Made by a program: the position numbers and the translations under genes
Shown: positions 1 to 9,010 of the stretch, one piece after another
Position numbering within the stretch: position 1 is the first letter of the stretch
Layout of the letters: every line of letters starts with the position of its first letter
Notes under the pieces: model-generated
Database searches by the model: none
Told to the model about the DNA's origin: nothing
Seen by the model: only the letters and a program-made list of their open reading frames with translations
DNA from: Microbacterium arborescens
GTDB lineage: Bacteria; Actinomycetota; Actinomycetes; Actinomycetales; Microbacteriaceae
NCBI RefSeq assembly: GCF_030369635.1
Contig: NZ_CP128474.1
Coordinates: 3,162,001-3,226,000 of the forward strand
Length of the DNA: 64,000 nucleotides
Reading direction: 5' to 3'

Positions 1-748
1 TCGAGTCCCAGCGCAGCAGCGGGTGCAGGTCGCGGTAGATCTCGCGCGCCCGCACCCAGTCCTGCGGGTCGTCGGAGGTCGAGAGCGTGTAGAGCTCGAC
101 CGTCGCGGCGGGGATCGCATTGGGGTAGCCGGCCACCCAGCCCACCGCGCCGTTGAGTCCGAGCTCGAACACGACGTCGTCCGAGCCGATCGAGATGTCG
201 AGGCCCGGAGCGAGCTCGCGGATCTCGTAGGCGTGGCGGACGTCGCCCGAGAACTCCTTGACCGAGACGATGAGCCCCTCGTCGAACAGGCGGGCGAGCA
301 GGTCGGGACGCAGGTCGACCTTCGTGTCGATCGGGTTGTTGTACGCGAGGATCGGCAGGCCCACGGCTGCGACCCGACGGTAGTGGTCGACGACCTCGTC
401 GTCGCTCGCACGGTAGGCGTTGGGGGGCAGCAGCATGACGGCGGGTGCGCCGTTCTCGGCGGCGTGCTCGGCGAACCGGACGCTCTCGAGAGCACCGTAG
501 GCCCCGACACCCGGAATGACGGCGGCATCGGGAGCCGCCTCGATCGCGGTGAGGAAGACGCGCTTGCGCTCGTCCTCGGTGAGGGTCTGGTACTCGCCGA
601 GGGAGCCGTTGGGGATGATGCCCGTCACGCCGTTCTGCGTCGTGAAGCGCACGAGCTCGGCATAGGCGTCGTAGTCGACGGACAGGTCGTCGTGGAAGGG
701 CAGGGTGGTCGCGAGGTTGACGCCGTGCCAGGGCTTGCGGTCGGTCAT
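1..748 (-). CDS. DHDPS/N-acetylneuraminate lyase family protein (3' end outside window)
   Basis: This is a class I aldolase/dehydratase of the dihydrodipicolinate synthase family. The first 249 residues are present and the C-terminus lies beyond the window edge. Visible hallmarks are NGSLGEYQTL (residues 47-56, the GxxGE substrate-carboxylate motif), Tyr136 in AYNNP and the Schiff-base Lys164 in SVKEFSGD. The ATG overlaps the stop of the upstream glycosidase gene by 4 bases, so it is the ninth gene of the peptide operon. Family members include true DapA, 2-keto-3-deoxy-pentonate dehydratases and the deaminase of 4-hydroxyproline breakdown. The context favours a catabolic role over lysine synthesis, but the substrate cannot be read from the sequence. 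Confidence 0.85.
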   Translation of the reverse strand, partial: MTDRKPWHGVNLATTLPFHDDLSVDYDAYAELVRFTTQNGVTGIIPNGSLGEYQTLTEDERKRVFLTAIEAAPDAAVIPGVGAYGALESVRFAEHAAENGAPAVMLLPPNAYRASDDEVVDHYRRVAAVGLPILAYNNPIDTKVDLRPDLLARLFDEGLIVSVKEFSGDVRHAYEIRELAPGLDISIGSDDVVFELGLNGAVGWVAGYPNAIPAATVELYTLSTSDDPQDWVRAREIYRDLHPLLRWDS

Positions 749-3522
749 GAGTCGTTCTCCGATCTGGCGATGTCAGGCGCCGATGTCAGTGCAATTGCAA
801 TGGTATCCATTTTCGGGGCGGGCGGAAGAGTGAGTCGGTGACGGGTCTCCTCATTGCCGGCGCGGTCGGTCGCGGCGAACTCGATCACCTGCTCGCGATC
901 GGTGAGGGCACGGACGAAGGCCTCCTGGAACGTCGCCCAGAAGGTCCCCTCCCCTGACCACCGGATGCCGTCGACCCCCGACACGTCGTCGGTGGCGAGC
1001 AAGGTGATCTCGACGGCGGCGCCGAGCTCTTTCACCCGCGCCTCGCTGCGCGGCGCGGCAGTGTCGATGGCGAGCTCGCGCCGGACGATGCTCGACCGCC
1101 CGTCCGCGTCGATCGCGCGGGCCTCGACGAGGACCGCTCCCTCGCGCTCGATGACGACGGGGCCGTCGACAGCCCGCCACGGCCCGTCGCCCACACGCAG
1201 CTCGAGGCGCAGCTCGTGGCCGGGATCTCGCCCGGCGGCATCCGACACCCGCGCCTCGACGGTCGGTGGGGTGGTGAACCAGCCCGAGGCCGCTGGCGCG
1301 GGCGAGACCGCGATGTCGACGGTCGGCGGCATGACGGCATCCGGCGCCGCGGCGGTCGCGGCGAGGAACTCCCGCGCCCGACGCGCGGCGTCCGGCCGCC
1401 CCGTCGACCCGCCCTCGGCGTCGACGCCCGCATCGAGGCCGGCCTCGAGCGCGGCAGCGACGACGGTGCGAGCCTCCGACGCGCTCACGAGGGAATCCGT
1501 CATGCCGGTGCGGCACGTCGAGACGAGGCGGTCGAGCAGCGCGGCGTCGTGCTGCGGCGCCGGCTCGGCCCACAGGTCGTCGATCAGCGTCGTGCCGTCG
1601 GGTCGGCGCCGCGCCGGCACCCCCGTCTCGACGCCCGCGAAACCGATCGTCCGATCGACCGCACGCGTGTACAGGTGGTACCGCTCGTCCGAGCCGTTCC
1701 AGACCGGTTCGTGGCGAAGCCCCGCGATCAGCACCGCGCCGTCCGCGGCGAGCGCCCCGGGAACGTCGTCGACATCGGCGCGGATCGCGTTCGGCGGCAT
1801 CCGGCGCGCATCCCACGGCCGCTCGATCGCCGTCGTCGACGCTTCGCGAGCGACGAGCACGTGCGGCCCGTACCTCAGGCTGCGCAGCCCCGGATCGTCG
1901 ATCGTCGGCTCGGAACGGAGCGCCGCCGGCAGCGTCAGCTCGATGCGCTCGTCGCCCCGCCAGGTCCGGTCGACCGTGACGAAGCCGCCCGGCACCGCGT
2001 CGAGATCGACAGGATGACCGTCGACGGCGACACCGGCGACGCCGGCGACCCATGCCGGGACGCGCAGACGCAGCGCCAGCCGCACGGGACGGGCGGCCAC
2101 CGTCTGCACCCGCAGAGTCACGCGTTGCGCGAAGGGGTGCTCCTGGTCGATGACGACCCGCACCCCCTGGTCGTCCCAGCGGAGCTCAGCGGGTGTGTAC
2201 CGGGCGACCCACAGGCCCGGTTCGGCGTCGGTGCCGCGGAAGAAGATCCCGGCCTGATGGCTGACGTGGTTCTCGAGCCCGGTTCCGCCGCAGCACGTGC
2301 CCACGTTGTCGTACTCGGGCAGTGCTCCGGGGTGCACCGGGAACATGTAGGTCACCTCGGGGCTGTCGTCGGATTCGGTCGCGCGCCGCGAGCCGAGGAT
2401 CTGGTTCTGCCGCGCGCGCTCGGCGTAGTCGAGGAACCGCGGCTCGAGCGTGTGGGCGAACAGCGCCTCGGCGAGCTTGACGAGGTTGTAGGCCGCGCAG
2501 GTCTCGGCGTTGCGCCGGCCGATGTCGCCGGCGACGGTGCGCGGCGGGCCCCACAGCTCGTTCTCGCCCGTGCCGCCGTGCGCGTACATGCGCCCCGGGA
2601 CGATCTGGTCGAACACCCCGATCGCGGCGGCGAGGTAGCGGCGCTCGCCCGTCAGTTCGTATTCGCGCACGTAGCCGACGAGCTGGGGCAGGTGCTGATT
2701 GGCGTGCATCCCGTCGAGGATGTCGCGCCCCGACGAACCCGCATCGAGCAGATCGCCCTGATCGAATGCTCGCGCCGCAGCGAGGAAGCGCGGCTCGTCG
2801 ACGAGGGCGCTGAGGCGCGCGAGCGTCTCGTTCATGCCGCCGAACTCACCCGCGATGTAGAGCGACCACATGCGCTGACGATGCTCGTGATCGAGCTTCT
2901 CGAGCCGCGCCGAGATCCAGTGCCCCATGCCCGTGACGACCTCGAGGGCGCGGTCGCTCCCGGCCAGCTCGTACGCGTCGAGCAGACCCGCCATGATCTT
3001 GTGACACGTGTAGTACGGCGCCCAGATCTCGCCGTAGGGCGCGAAGTGCTCGAGGCGGGCGAACTGCCACTCGCCCGACGCGAACAGGAGGCCGGGGTGC
3101 GAGTAGCGGCCGGTCGCGGCGAGCGCCTGCTGCACCTCCGCGAGGCCGCCCACCAGCTCGTCGACCCGCGAGCGCAGCTCGTCGTCGTCTTCCGCTGCGG
3201 CTGCCAGCGCGAGCATCGACAGGAAATGACCCGCGTAATGCCCGCGCAGGAGGTTCGCGGTCTGCGCCGCCTCGCGCCCGGGGTAGTCGTGCTCGCCCCA
3301 CGGCTCCTCGGCCGGATGCCCGAAGCCCTCCCAGGCACCGGGCGGCTCGGCGCCGCGGGTGTCGAGCCCCGCGGCGGCGCGGAAGACCGCGAGGAGCCGG
3401 TCGATCGGGTAGACCCGGGCGAGGTGCAGCATCCGGTCGCGTGCCGGGGCGAACGCGCTCGCGTGCCCGAGGCGCACCGCACCGGGCGGGAACGGCACCG
3501 CGCGGGGTGCGGTCTCCGTCAT
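745..3522 (-). CDS. GH127-type beta-L-arabinofuranosidase (DUF1680 family) with C-terminal extension
   Basis: A 925-residue glycoside hydrolase. The cysteine/zinc active site known from the Bifidobacterium enzyme HypBA1 is visible: Glu322 in GENELW, the Glu340-Thr-Cys342 pair, and Cys410-Cys411 in GTCCGGTGLENH. The N-terminal roughly 420 residues form the alpha/alpha-barrel part, followed by beta-sandwich regions and, after about residue 700, an Ig-like extension not needed for catalysis. No signal peptide is seen, so it probably acts in the cytoplasm on imported material. The ATG at 3522 overlaps the stop of the upstream aminopeptidase gene by 4 bases. Characterised GH127 members remove beta-L-arabinofuranose from hydroxyproline-linked arabino-oligosaccharides. 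The exact specificity here is inferred. Confidence 0.85.
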   Translation of the reverse strand: MTETAPRAVPFPPGAVRLGHASAFAPARDRMLHLARVYPIDRLLAVFRAAAGLDTRGAEPPGAWEGFGHPAEEPWGEHDYPGREAAQTANLLRGHYAGHFLSMLALAAAAEDDDELRSRVDELVGGLAEVQQALAATGRYSHPGLLFASGEWQFARLEHFAPYGEIWAPYYTCHKIMAGLLDAYELAGSDRALEVVTGMGHWISARLEKLDHEHRQRMWSLYIAGEFGGMNETLARLSALVDEPRFLAAARAFDQGDLLDAGSSGRDILDGMHANQHLPQLVGYVREYELTGERRYLAAAIGVFDQIVPGRMYAHGGTGENELWGPPRTVAGDIGRRNAETCAAYNLVKLAEALFAHTLEPRFLDYAERARQNQILGSRRATESDDSPEVTYMFPVHPGALPEYDNVGTCCGGTGLENHVSHQAGIFFRGTDAEPGLWVARYTPAELRWDDQGVRVVIDQEHPFAQRVTLRVQTVAARPVRLALRLRVPAWVAGVAGVAVDGHPVDLDAVPGGFVTVDRTWRGDERIELTLPAALRSEPTIDDPGLRSLRYGPHVLVAREASTTAIERPWDARRMPPNAIRADVDDVPGALAADGAVLIAGLRHEPVWNGSDERYHLYTRAVDRTIGFAGVETGVPARRRPDGTTLIDDLWAEPAPQHDAALLDRLVSTCRTGMTDSLVSASEARTVVAAALEAGLDAGVDAEGGSTGRPDAARRAREFLAATAAAPDAVMPPTVDIAVSPAPAASGWFTTPPTVEARVSDAAGRDPGHELRLELRVGDGPWRAVDGPVVIEREGAVLVEARAIDADGRSSIVRRELAIDTAAPRSEARVKELGAAVEITLLATDDVSGVDGIRWSGEGTFWATFQEAFVRALTDREQVIEFAATDRAGNEETRHRLTLPPAPKMDTIAIALTSAPDIARSENDS
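789..799. promoter_or_regulatory. Second copy of the GTGCAATTGCA palindrome inside the operon
   Basis: GTGCAATTGCA matches 11 of 12 bases of the palindrome at 11746-11757. It lies in the last codons of the GH127 gene, about 41 bases before the start of the DHDPS-family gene. AT-rich 11-mers are rare by chance in such GC-rich DNA, so an internal operator is possible, but it also encodes ordinary residues (T-I-A-I-A-L). Confidence 0.3.
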
Positions 3523-4961
3523 CGTTGGCCCGTCCACTGTGCACGCGTCCACGCCTCGACCTCGTCGGCCGAGATCGGCAGGGCCGCGGACAGCACCTCG
3601 GACCCTGCGTCGGTGACGAGCACGTCGTCTTCGAGGCGCACGCCGATGCCGCGCAGCTCGGGCGGGAGGGTCAGGTCGTGGGCGTGGAAGTAGAGGCCCG
3701 GTTCGACGGTCATGACGACGCCCGGCTCGAGCGCGGCGCCCATGTAGTCCTCGTAGTGCGCTTGGCTGCAGTCGTGCACGTCGAGCCCGAGGTGGTGGCC
3801 GATGCCGCACGCGAGGTATCGCCGATGCTGCTGCCCCTCGGGCGACAGCGCCTCGTCGACCGAGACCGGCAGCAGCCCCCAATCGTGCAGCCCCTGGGCG
3901 ACGACCTCCATCGCCGCGAAGTGGAAGTCGAGGTACTCGACGCCCGGACGGATGCGATCGAGGCCGGCGCGGTGAGCCCTCTCGACGAGGTCGTGCACGT
4001 CGCGCTGAGCCTGTGAGAACGTGCCGCTGGCGGGAACCGTGCGGGTGACGTCGGCGGTGTAGAGCGAACGCGCCTCGACTCCCATGTCGAGCAGGAGCGC
4101 CGCATCCGGAACGATGTCGCCGTCGCACCGCACCCAGTGCAGGATCGGCGCGTGGGCGCCCGACCCGACGATCGTGGAATAGCCGGGTCCGTTGCCGTAG
4201 GTGCGCGCGTGCCGGTCGAACGTCCCCTGCAGCCACCGTTCGCCGAGGCCGTCGGCGATGGCTCGCGGCACCTCGGCCACGACCGCGCCGAACCCGGCGA
4301 CCGTGGCGTCGACGGCCTCGCGGAGCTGCCCGATCTCCCAGGCGTCCTTCACCATGCGCAGGCGCGCGAGCGCGCGTTCCACCTCGGGTGACACCTCCGC
4401 GCCCACCTCGGCGGCGAGCGCTGCCGCGGAGCGTGCGGCGGCGGCGCCTCGCAGCTCGGGGTGACGCCGTTCGAGCGCGGCGAGCGGCTCGACGGTCATT
4501 CCCAGCGCATCGGCCCACTCCGGCAGACCCGCCGACGGGCCGACCCAGAGCTCGCCGTGGTTGGCATCCGAGAAGAAGCCGGCGTCGCCCGGGCGGAACG
4601 GCGGGGGCAGGTACAGGACGGCGTCGTGCCCTCCGCTCGCGGGCCACAGGACGATGACGGCGCCCTCGACCTGGCACGCCGTCAGCCAGACGAACCCGCT
4701 GTCGGCGCGGAAGTCGTAGTGCGCGTCATCGTTGCGGACGGGAGCATGCCCGGCAGCCGCGACGACCACCTGACCGGGAAGCGCGGCGCTGAGGCGATCG
4801 CGATGAGCGGATGCCGCGGCTGCGGCGCCCGCGGGCAGCTGCGGCCGGGTGGGGACGTCCGCCCAGTCGCGCGAGACGAACTCGGTGAACGCCGGCACCT
4901 GCGCCAGGCGCGGGTATCGCGTGCCGGCATAGGGCGGACGGGTGGTGTCTGGAGCGGTCAT
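3519..4961 (-). CDS. Aminopeptidase P family M24 metallopeptidase
   Basis: 480 residues. An N-terminal AMP_N domain (about 10-170) is followed by a creatinase-fold catalytic domain (about 190-470). The dinuclear metal ligands are visible in order: Asp in LLLDMG, Asp in YTADVTRT, His in GIGHHLGLDVHD, Glu in MTVEPGLYF and Glu in GVRLEDDVLV. Enzymes of this family release the N-terminal residue from X-Pro peptides. The ATG overlaps the upstream hydrolase gene stop by 4 bases and its own stop overlaps the GH127 start, which implies translational coupling. Together with the neighbouring proline iminopeptidase-like protein and oligopeptide transporter it should digest imported proline-rich peptides in the cytoplasm. 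Confidence 0.9.
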   Translation of the reverse strand: MTAPDTTRPPYAGTRYPRLAQVPAFTEFVSRDWADVPTRPQLPAGAAAAASAHRDRLSAALPGQVVVAAAGHAPVRNDDAHYDFRADSGFVWLTACQVEGAVIVLWPASGGHDAVLYLPPPFRPGDAGFFSDANHGELWVGPSAGLPEWADALGMTVEPLAALERRHPELRGAAAARSAAALAAEVGAEVSPEVERALARLRMVKDAWEIGQLREAVDATVAGFGAVVAEVPRAIADGLGERWLQGTFDRHARTYGNGPGYSTIVGSGAHAPILHWVRCDGDIVPDAALLLDMGVEARSLYTADVTRTVPASGTFSQAQRDVHDLVERAHRAGLDRIRPGVEYLDFHFAAMEVVAQGLHDWGLLPVSVDEALSPEGQQHRRYLACGIGHHLGLDVHDCSQAHYEDYMGAALEPGVVMTVEPGLYFHAHDLTLPPELRGIGVRLEDDVLVTDAGSEVLSAALPISADEVEAWTRAQWTGQR

Positions 4962-6247
4962 CGCTTCTCTCCTCCGCGGTCTCGGACCAGCTCGCGCAGT
5001 CGCGTGAAGGTGCGACCCGAGCCGATGCCGTCGTGCTCGAACTCGTTCGTCACCCACGACTGCGCGTTGCCGACGCGCGCGAGCGTCTCGAGCTGCAGCC
5101 CCGCGTCGACGTACATGTCGTCGAAGTACACCGCGGCGGCCAGCGGGACGTCGTTCGCGGCGAGCCGGTCGAGGTCGTAGAGCGGCGTCCAGTCGGCGCG
5201 TTCGGCGAGCGCGTGGACGGCGTCGCGGAAGCCGCGCAGCAGGCGCACCTCGTCGAACATCCAGGGGAAGGCCATCTCGCCCGTGAACATCAGGGGACGG
5301 CGGCTCTCGTCGAAGACGGGACGACGGTCGCGCTCGGTCTGCGCCGCCCATGCCGTCGGTCCGCTGGCGGGATCGCCGTAGATCGATTCCTGCAGAGTCC
5401 AGAACAGCGGGTTGCCGGCGCACGAGCTGAGCGACTGCACGTCGGCCAGGAACGCCTCCGACAGCCGCCCCGGGCGGGCGAACGCCTTCTCGACGAGCCA
5501 GTGCAGGCGCTCGTGGCCGGGCTTCATCCCGAGGTCGATCCCGAGAGACTGGAACCGGCGGACGGTCAGCACGTCGCCGTCCGGAAGCGCGACGTCGCCC
5601 TCGGCGAGCCGGTCGGCGATGCGCGCGATCGCCTCGACGTCGGCGGGGAACCGCCGGTACATCTCCGCGGTCTTCGCCGCGACGCGGTCGAAGGTGCGGG
5701 CGTAGACCTCGGCGGCCCGCGGTGGGGTGCCGGGGATGCCGCCGCAGACATAACAGGCTGTCAGCGCCTCGGGCGCCATCGACAGGTAGGTGAGCGTCAG
5801 GAAGCCGCCGTAGCTCTGGCCGAGCGTGGCCCATCGCCGACCCCCGTACAGCGTCTCGCGCACGTGCTCGAGATCGCGGACGATGGAGTCGGCCCGGTGG
5901 AGGGCCAGGAGGTCCGCGCCGGCGGCGGCGTCGAGACCCGCCACATCGACCGCCTCGAGAGGCGTGCTGCCCCCGGTGCCGCGCTGGTCGACGAGCACCA
6001 CGCGATAGTCGCGCAGCGCCTCGTCGATCCACCCGTCGCGGCGCAGCGGCCGGGGGTTCGAGCCGCCCGGGCCGCCCTGCAGGAAGGTCAGCAGCGGTAG
6101 CTCGTCGCGCACCCGGTCGGGATCGACCAGTTCGCGCACGAGCAGCTCGATCGTCCCGGCGGCCGCCGTGCCGGCGCTCCAGTCGAGCGGGACCTCGATG
6201 CGACGCTCCGCGACGCGGATGCCCGGCAGGTGGTACTCGTTCGTCAT
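4958..6247 (-). CDS. Alpha/beta hydrolase, prolyl aminopeptidase (proline iminopeptidase) type
   Basis: A 429-residue S33-type serine peptidase. The oxyanion motif QGGPGG lies near residue 60, the nucleophile elbow GQSYGG near 145, and the C-terminal His lies in NEFEHDGIGS. The length fits the larger prolyl aminopeptidases of Actinobacteria. These enzymes remove N-terminal Pro (some also hydroxyproline) from peptides, which complements the X-Pro aminopeptidase next door. No signal sequence is seen. The start at 6247 overlaps the upstream ATPase gene stop by 4 bases. A different hydrolase specificity within S33 cannot be excluded, but pairing with an aminopeptidase P and a peptide transporter supports the call. 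Confidence 0.85.
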   Translation of the reverse strand: MTNEYHLPGIRVAERRIEVPLDWSAGTAAAGTIELLVRELVDPDRVRDELPLLTFLQGGPGGSNPRPLRRDGWIDEALRDYRVVLVDQRGTGGSTPLEAVDVAGLDAAAGADLLALHRADSIVRDLEHVRETLYGGRRWATLGQSYGGFLTLTYLSMAPEALTACYVCGGIPGTPPRAAEVYARTFDRVAAKTAEMYRRFPADVEAIARIADRLAEGDVALPDGDVLTVRRFQSLGIDLGMKPGHERLHWLVEKAFARPGRLSEAFLADVQSLSSCAGNPLFWTLQESIYGDPASGPTAWAAQTERDRRPVFDESRRPLMFTGEMAFPWMFDEVRLLRGFRDAVHALAERADWTPLYDLDRLAANDVPLAAAVYFDDMYVDAGLQLETLARVGNAQSWVTNEFEHDGIGSGRTFTRLRELVRDRGGEKR

Positions 6248-7134
6248 GACGCCTCCGTCTGGGTGTCGGATGCCGCGGCTGCCGCGCGGTTCCGGCGCGC
6301 CTTCTCGGCGGCCCGCCGTCGGCGGTCCCACTCGGGGTTGATGCGGGGCACCGCCGCGAGCAGCGTGCGGGTGTACTCGTGCTGAGGGCTCTCGAAGACG
6401 CGGTCGCGCTCGCCCGTCTCCACGATGGAGCCGCGGCTCATCACGGCGATGCGCGTGGCGATCTGCCGGACGACGGCGAGGTCGTGCGCGATGAACAGGT
6501 AGGCGAAGCCCTCGTCGCGTTGCAGGGCGGTCAGCAGATTGATGACCTGCGCCTGCACCGAGACGTCCAGAGCCGACACGGCCTCGTCGCAGATGACCAT
6601 CTTCGGGCCGACGGCGAGCGCCCGGGCGATCCCGATGCGCTGCGCCTGACCTCCCGAGAACTGCGCCGGGTAACGGTCGGAGTGATCGGGGTTGAGCCCG
6701 ACCCGCTCCATGAGCGAACGGGTGAACGCGCGCGCTCCCCCGGGGATCTTCCGGTTCTGATACCGCAGGGGGGCCGTCACGAGTCGCTCGACGGTGTGCT
6801 TCGGATTGAGCGACGAGTACGGGTCCTGGAAGATCACCTGCACGTCGCTGCGGAATGCGAGGAGGTCGCGCCCCTGCAACCGGGTGACATCCCGTCCCTC
6901 GAACTCGATCGTCCCCGCCGTCGTGTCCATGAGGCGCGCGATCAGTCGTGCGGCGGTCGACTTGCCCGACCCCGACTCGCCCACGAGCGCGAGGGTCTCT
7001 CCCCGGCGGATGTCGAGGTCGACGCCGTCCACGGCGCGGAAGCGACTGCTGCGCGAGAACATCGTCGCCCCCGGGCTCGCGAACTCCTTCACGAGGCCCG
7101 TCGCGCGGCACAGCGGCGCGGTCTGGTCGGTCAT
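6244..7134 (-). CDS. Oligopeptide/dipeptide ABC transporter ATPase, OppF/DppF type
   Basis: 296 residues with Walker A (VGESGSGKST, about 51-60), the ABC signature FSGGQAQRIGIARA, Walker B (VICDEAVSALD) and the H-loop of an ABC ATPase. The C-terminal segment ending in VPRINPEWDRRRR corresponds to the oligopeptide_HPY extension typical of OppD/OppF, though it lacks the Cys cluster of some members. It is the second of two ATPase subunits powering the two-permease importer encoded upstream. ATG at 7134 overlaps the preceding ATPase stop by 4 bases. The substrate is set by the binding protein and is inferred to be peptides. Confidence 0.92.
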   Translation of the reverse strand: MTDQTAPLCRATGLVKEFASPGATMFSRSSRFRAVDGVDLDIRRGETLALVGESGSGKSTAARLIARLMDTTAGTIEFEGRDVTRLQGRDLLAFRSDVQVIFQDPYSSLNPKHTVERLVTAPLRYQNRKIPGGARAFTRSLMERVGLNPDHSDRYPAQFSGGQAQRIGIARALAVGPKMVICDEAVSALDVSVQAQVINLLTALQRDEGFAYLFIAHDLAVVRQIATRIAVMSRGSIVETGERDRVFESPQHEYTRTLLAAVPRINPEWDRRRRAAEKARRNRAAAAASDTQTEAS

Positions 7135-7994
7135 GCCCTCTCCTCCTCGATCTCGCTCTCCGGCACGATCGCGATGTCGGTCGTGCGCAGCTCGCCGATC
7201 GCGTCGTCGATGCGGGGCACCGCGTCGAGCAGCCGCCGCGTGTACTCCTCCTGGGGGTCGCTGAAGACCCCTTCGACGCTGCCCCGCTCGATCATGCGAC
7301 CGGCTCGCATGACGACGATCTGCTCGGTCACTTCGCTCACGACCGCGAGATCGTGCGTGATGAGGATGAGGCCCGCACCCGTGTCGCGGCGGATCTCGGC
7401 CAGCAGGTCGAGGATCTGCGCCTGCACCGTGACGTCGAGGGCCGTGGTCGGCTCGTCGGCGATGATGAGCTCGGGCTCCATGCTCAGCGCCATGGCGATC
7501 ATGATGCGCTGCCGCATCCCGCCCGAGAACTGGTGCGGGTAATGGTCGACGCGCTTCGCGGCATCCCGGATGTGCACCCGTTCCATCGCCTCGATCGCGA
7601 CCCGTCGTGCCTCGCGCCGCGAGACGCCCGACCGGTGCGACCGATACGCCTCGGCGATCTGGGTGCCGACGGTGTAGTACGGGTTGAGCGACGACAGGGG
7701 GTCCTGGAAGATCATCGCGATGCGATCGCCGCGGACCTGACGCATCTCCCGTGCGGGAAGGGTGAGCAGATCGCGGCCGTCGAAGTCGACCGTGCCGGTG
7801 GCCGTGCCACCCTTGGGCAGCAGCCCCATGATCGCGAGGCTCGTCATCGACTTGCCCGACCCCGACTCGCCGACGATGCCGAGGGCACCGCCTCGCGGCA
7901 CCGAGAAGCTCAGGCCGTCGACGACGCGGACGGCGCCGCCGGCGGTGCGGAACTGCACGGTCAGGTCGTCGACCCGCAGGAGGTCGTCCGTCAT
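7131..7994 (-). CDS. Oligopeptide/dipeptide ABC transporter ATPase, OppD/DppD type
   Basis: 287 residues from the chosen start. Visible are Walker A (VGESGSGKSM), the ABC signature FSGGMRQRIMIAMAL, Walker B (LIIADEPTTALD) and the switch His in ITHDLAVV. It pairs with the downstream OppF-type ATPase. Two starts compete. ATG at 7994 has a well spaced AAAGGA ribosome-binding site and begins MTDDLLRVDD. ATG at 8015 would add seven residues and restore the 4-base ATGA overlap with the permease gene that is seen elsewhere in this operon. I prefer 7994 on the ribosome-binding site, with moderate certainty. Confidence 0.92.
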   Translation of the reverse strand: MTDDLLRVDDLTVQFRTAGGAVRVVDGLSFSVPRGGALGIVGESGSGKSMTSLAIMGLLPKGGTATGTVDFDGRDLLTLPAREMRQVRGDRIAMIFQDPLSSLNPYYTVGTQIAEAYRSHRSGVSRREARRVAIEAMERVHIRDAAKRVDHYPHQFSGGMRQRIMIAMALSMEPELIIADEPTTALDVTVQAQILDLLAEIRRDTGAGLILITHDLAVVSEVTEQIVVMRAGRMIERGSVEGVFSDPQEEYTRRLLDAVPRIDDAIGELRTTDIAIVPESEIEEERA

Positions 7995-8011
7995 CGGCAT
8001 CCTTTCGCCGC

Positions 8012-9010
8012 TCATGCTTTCGCCGCCGTCCGCACGCGCGGGTCGATCGCCGCGTAGAGCAGGTCGACGACGAGGTTTCCGACGATGACGAAGAAGGCCG
8101 ACAGCAGCGTCACCGCCATGATGACCGGCTGGTCGTTCGACGAGATCGAGTCGGCGGTGAGCTTTCCCACCCCGTTGATGCCGAACACGGTCTCGGTGAT
8201 CACGGCGCCACCCAGGAGCCCCGCGACATCCATCCCGAAGATCGTCACGATCGGGGTCAGCGCCGGGCGCAGCGCGTGGCGACGCCACACCAGGCTCGGC
8301 CGCAGGCCCTTCGCGTGCGCCGTGCGCACGAAGTTCTCCTGCAGGGTGTCGATGACGTTCGCCCGCGTCAGGCGCGTGTAGACGGCGGCGTACCCGACCG
8401 CCAGGACGATCCACGGCATGAGGAAGTTCAGGAACCACTGCACCGGGTCGTCGGCGAAGGGCACGGCCTGCGGGAACGGCAGCCACGCGAGCGAGACGAC
8501 GAGGACGAACTGCAGCGCGAGGGCGAGCACGTAGTTCGGGATCGACATCGACCCGAGCGTCAGCCCGGCGATGAACCGATCGGTGAACCGCCCCTCCCGC
8601 ACCGCGCTGAGGACACCGCCGACGACACCGCCCACGAGCCAGAGCACCGCGGCACCGATCGCGATCGTCGCCGAGATCGGCAGGCGCTGCACGATCATGT
8701 CTCCGACGAGCTGCCCCGTCTGGAAGGAGTAGCCGAGGCACGGGGCGCCGCACACGACGGTCGCCCCCGCGATCTCGTACTCGCGGCCGGCGAACAGACC
8801 CGACAGGTACGTGAAGAACTGCGTGAGGAAGGGCTGATCGAGGCCGAGGTTCGCGCGGATCTGGTCGATGCGCTCGGGCGTGCAGTTCTTGCCGCAGATC
8901 TGCACCGCAGGATCGGGCGAGAGCACGAAGAAGATCACGAACGTGAACAGCGTCACGAGGAACAGCACGACGACCATGCCGGTCGCGCGCGAGAGGACGA
9001 AACGGGTCAC
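8012..9010 (-). CDS. ABC transporter permease, DppB/OppB type
   Basis: A 332-residue inner-membrane permease with a long N-terminal transmembrane helix (about residues 9-31), an extracellular loop of roughly 70 residues and then five further hydrophobic segments. The EAA-like cytoplasmic loop (VIDTLQENFVRTAHAKGL) that contacts the ATPase lies near residue 215-235. The extracytoplasmic loop contains two Cys pairs (QICGKNCTPE and VVCGAPCLG), which could form disulfides. The start overlaps the other permease gene by 4 bases. With that protein it forms the translocation channel of the peptide importer. Confidence 0.92.
   Translation of the reverse strand: MTRFVLSRATGMVVVLFLVTLFTFVIFFVLSPDPAVQICGKNCTPERIDQIRANLGLDQPFLTQFFTYLSGLFAGREYEIAGATVVCGAPCLGYSFQTGQLVGDMIVQRLPISATIAIGAAVLWLVGGVVGGVLSAVREGRFTDRFIAGLTLGSMSIPNYVLALALQFVLVVSLAWLPFPQAVPFADDPVQWFLNFLMPWIVLAVGYAAVYTRLTRANVIDTLQENFVRTAHAKGLRPSLVWRRHALRPALTPIVTIFGMDVAGLLGGAVITETVFGINGVGKLTADSISSNDQPVIMAVTLLSAFFVIVGNLVVDLLYAAIDPRVRTAAKA

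Noticed and set aside
1216..3693. Plus-strand open frame of 825 codons opposite GH127
   Set aside because: Mirror frame of a clearly conserved enzyme; no domain or start signal.
3523..4677. Upstream extension of the GH127 reading frame to a protein of over 1,300 residues
   Set aside because: It runs antisense-frame through the aminopeptidase P gene, is an Arg/Ala-rich frame typical of GC-rich shadows, and the GH127 family start fits ATG 3522 with a 4-base overlap.
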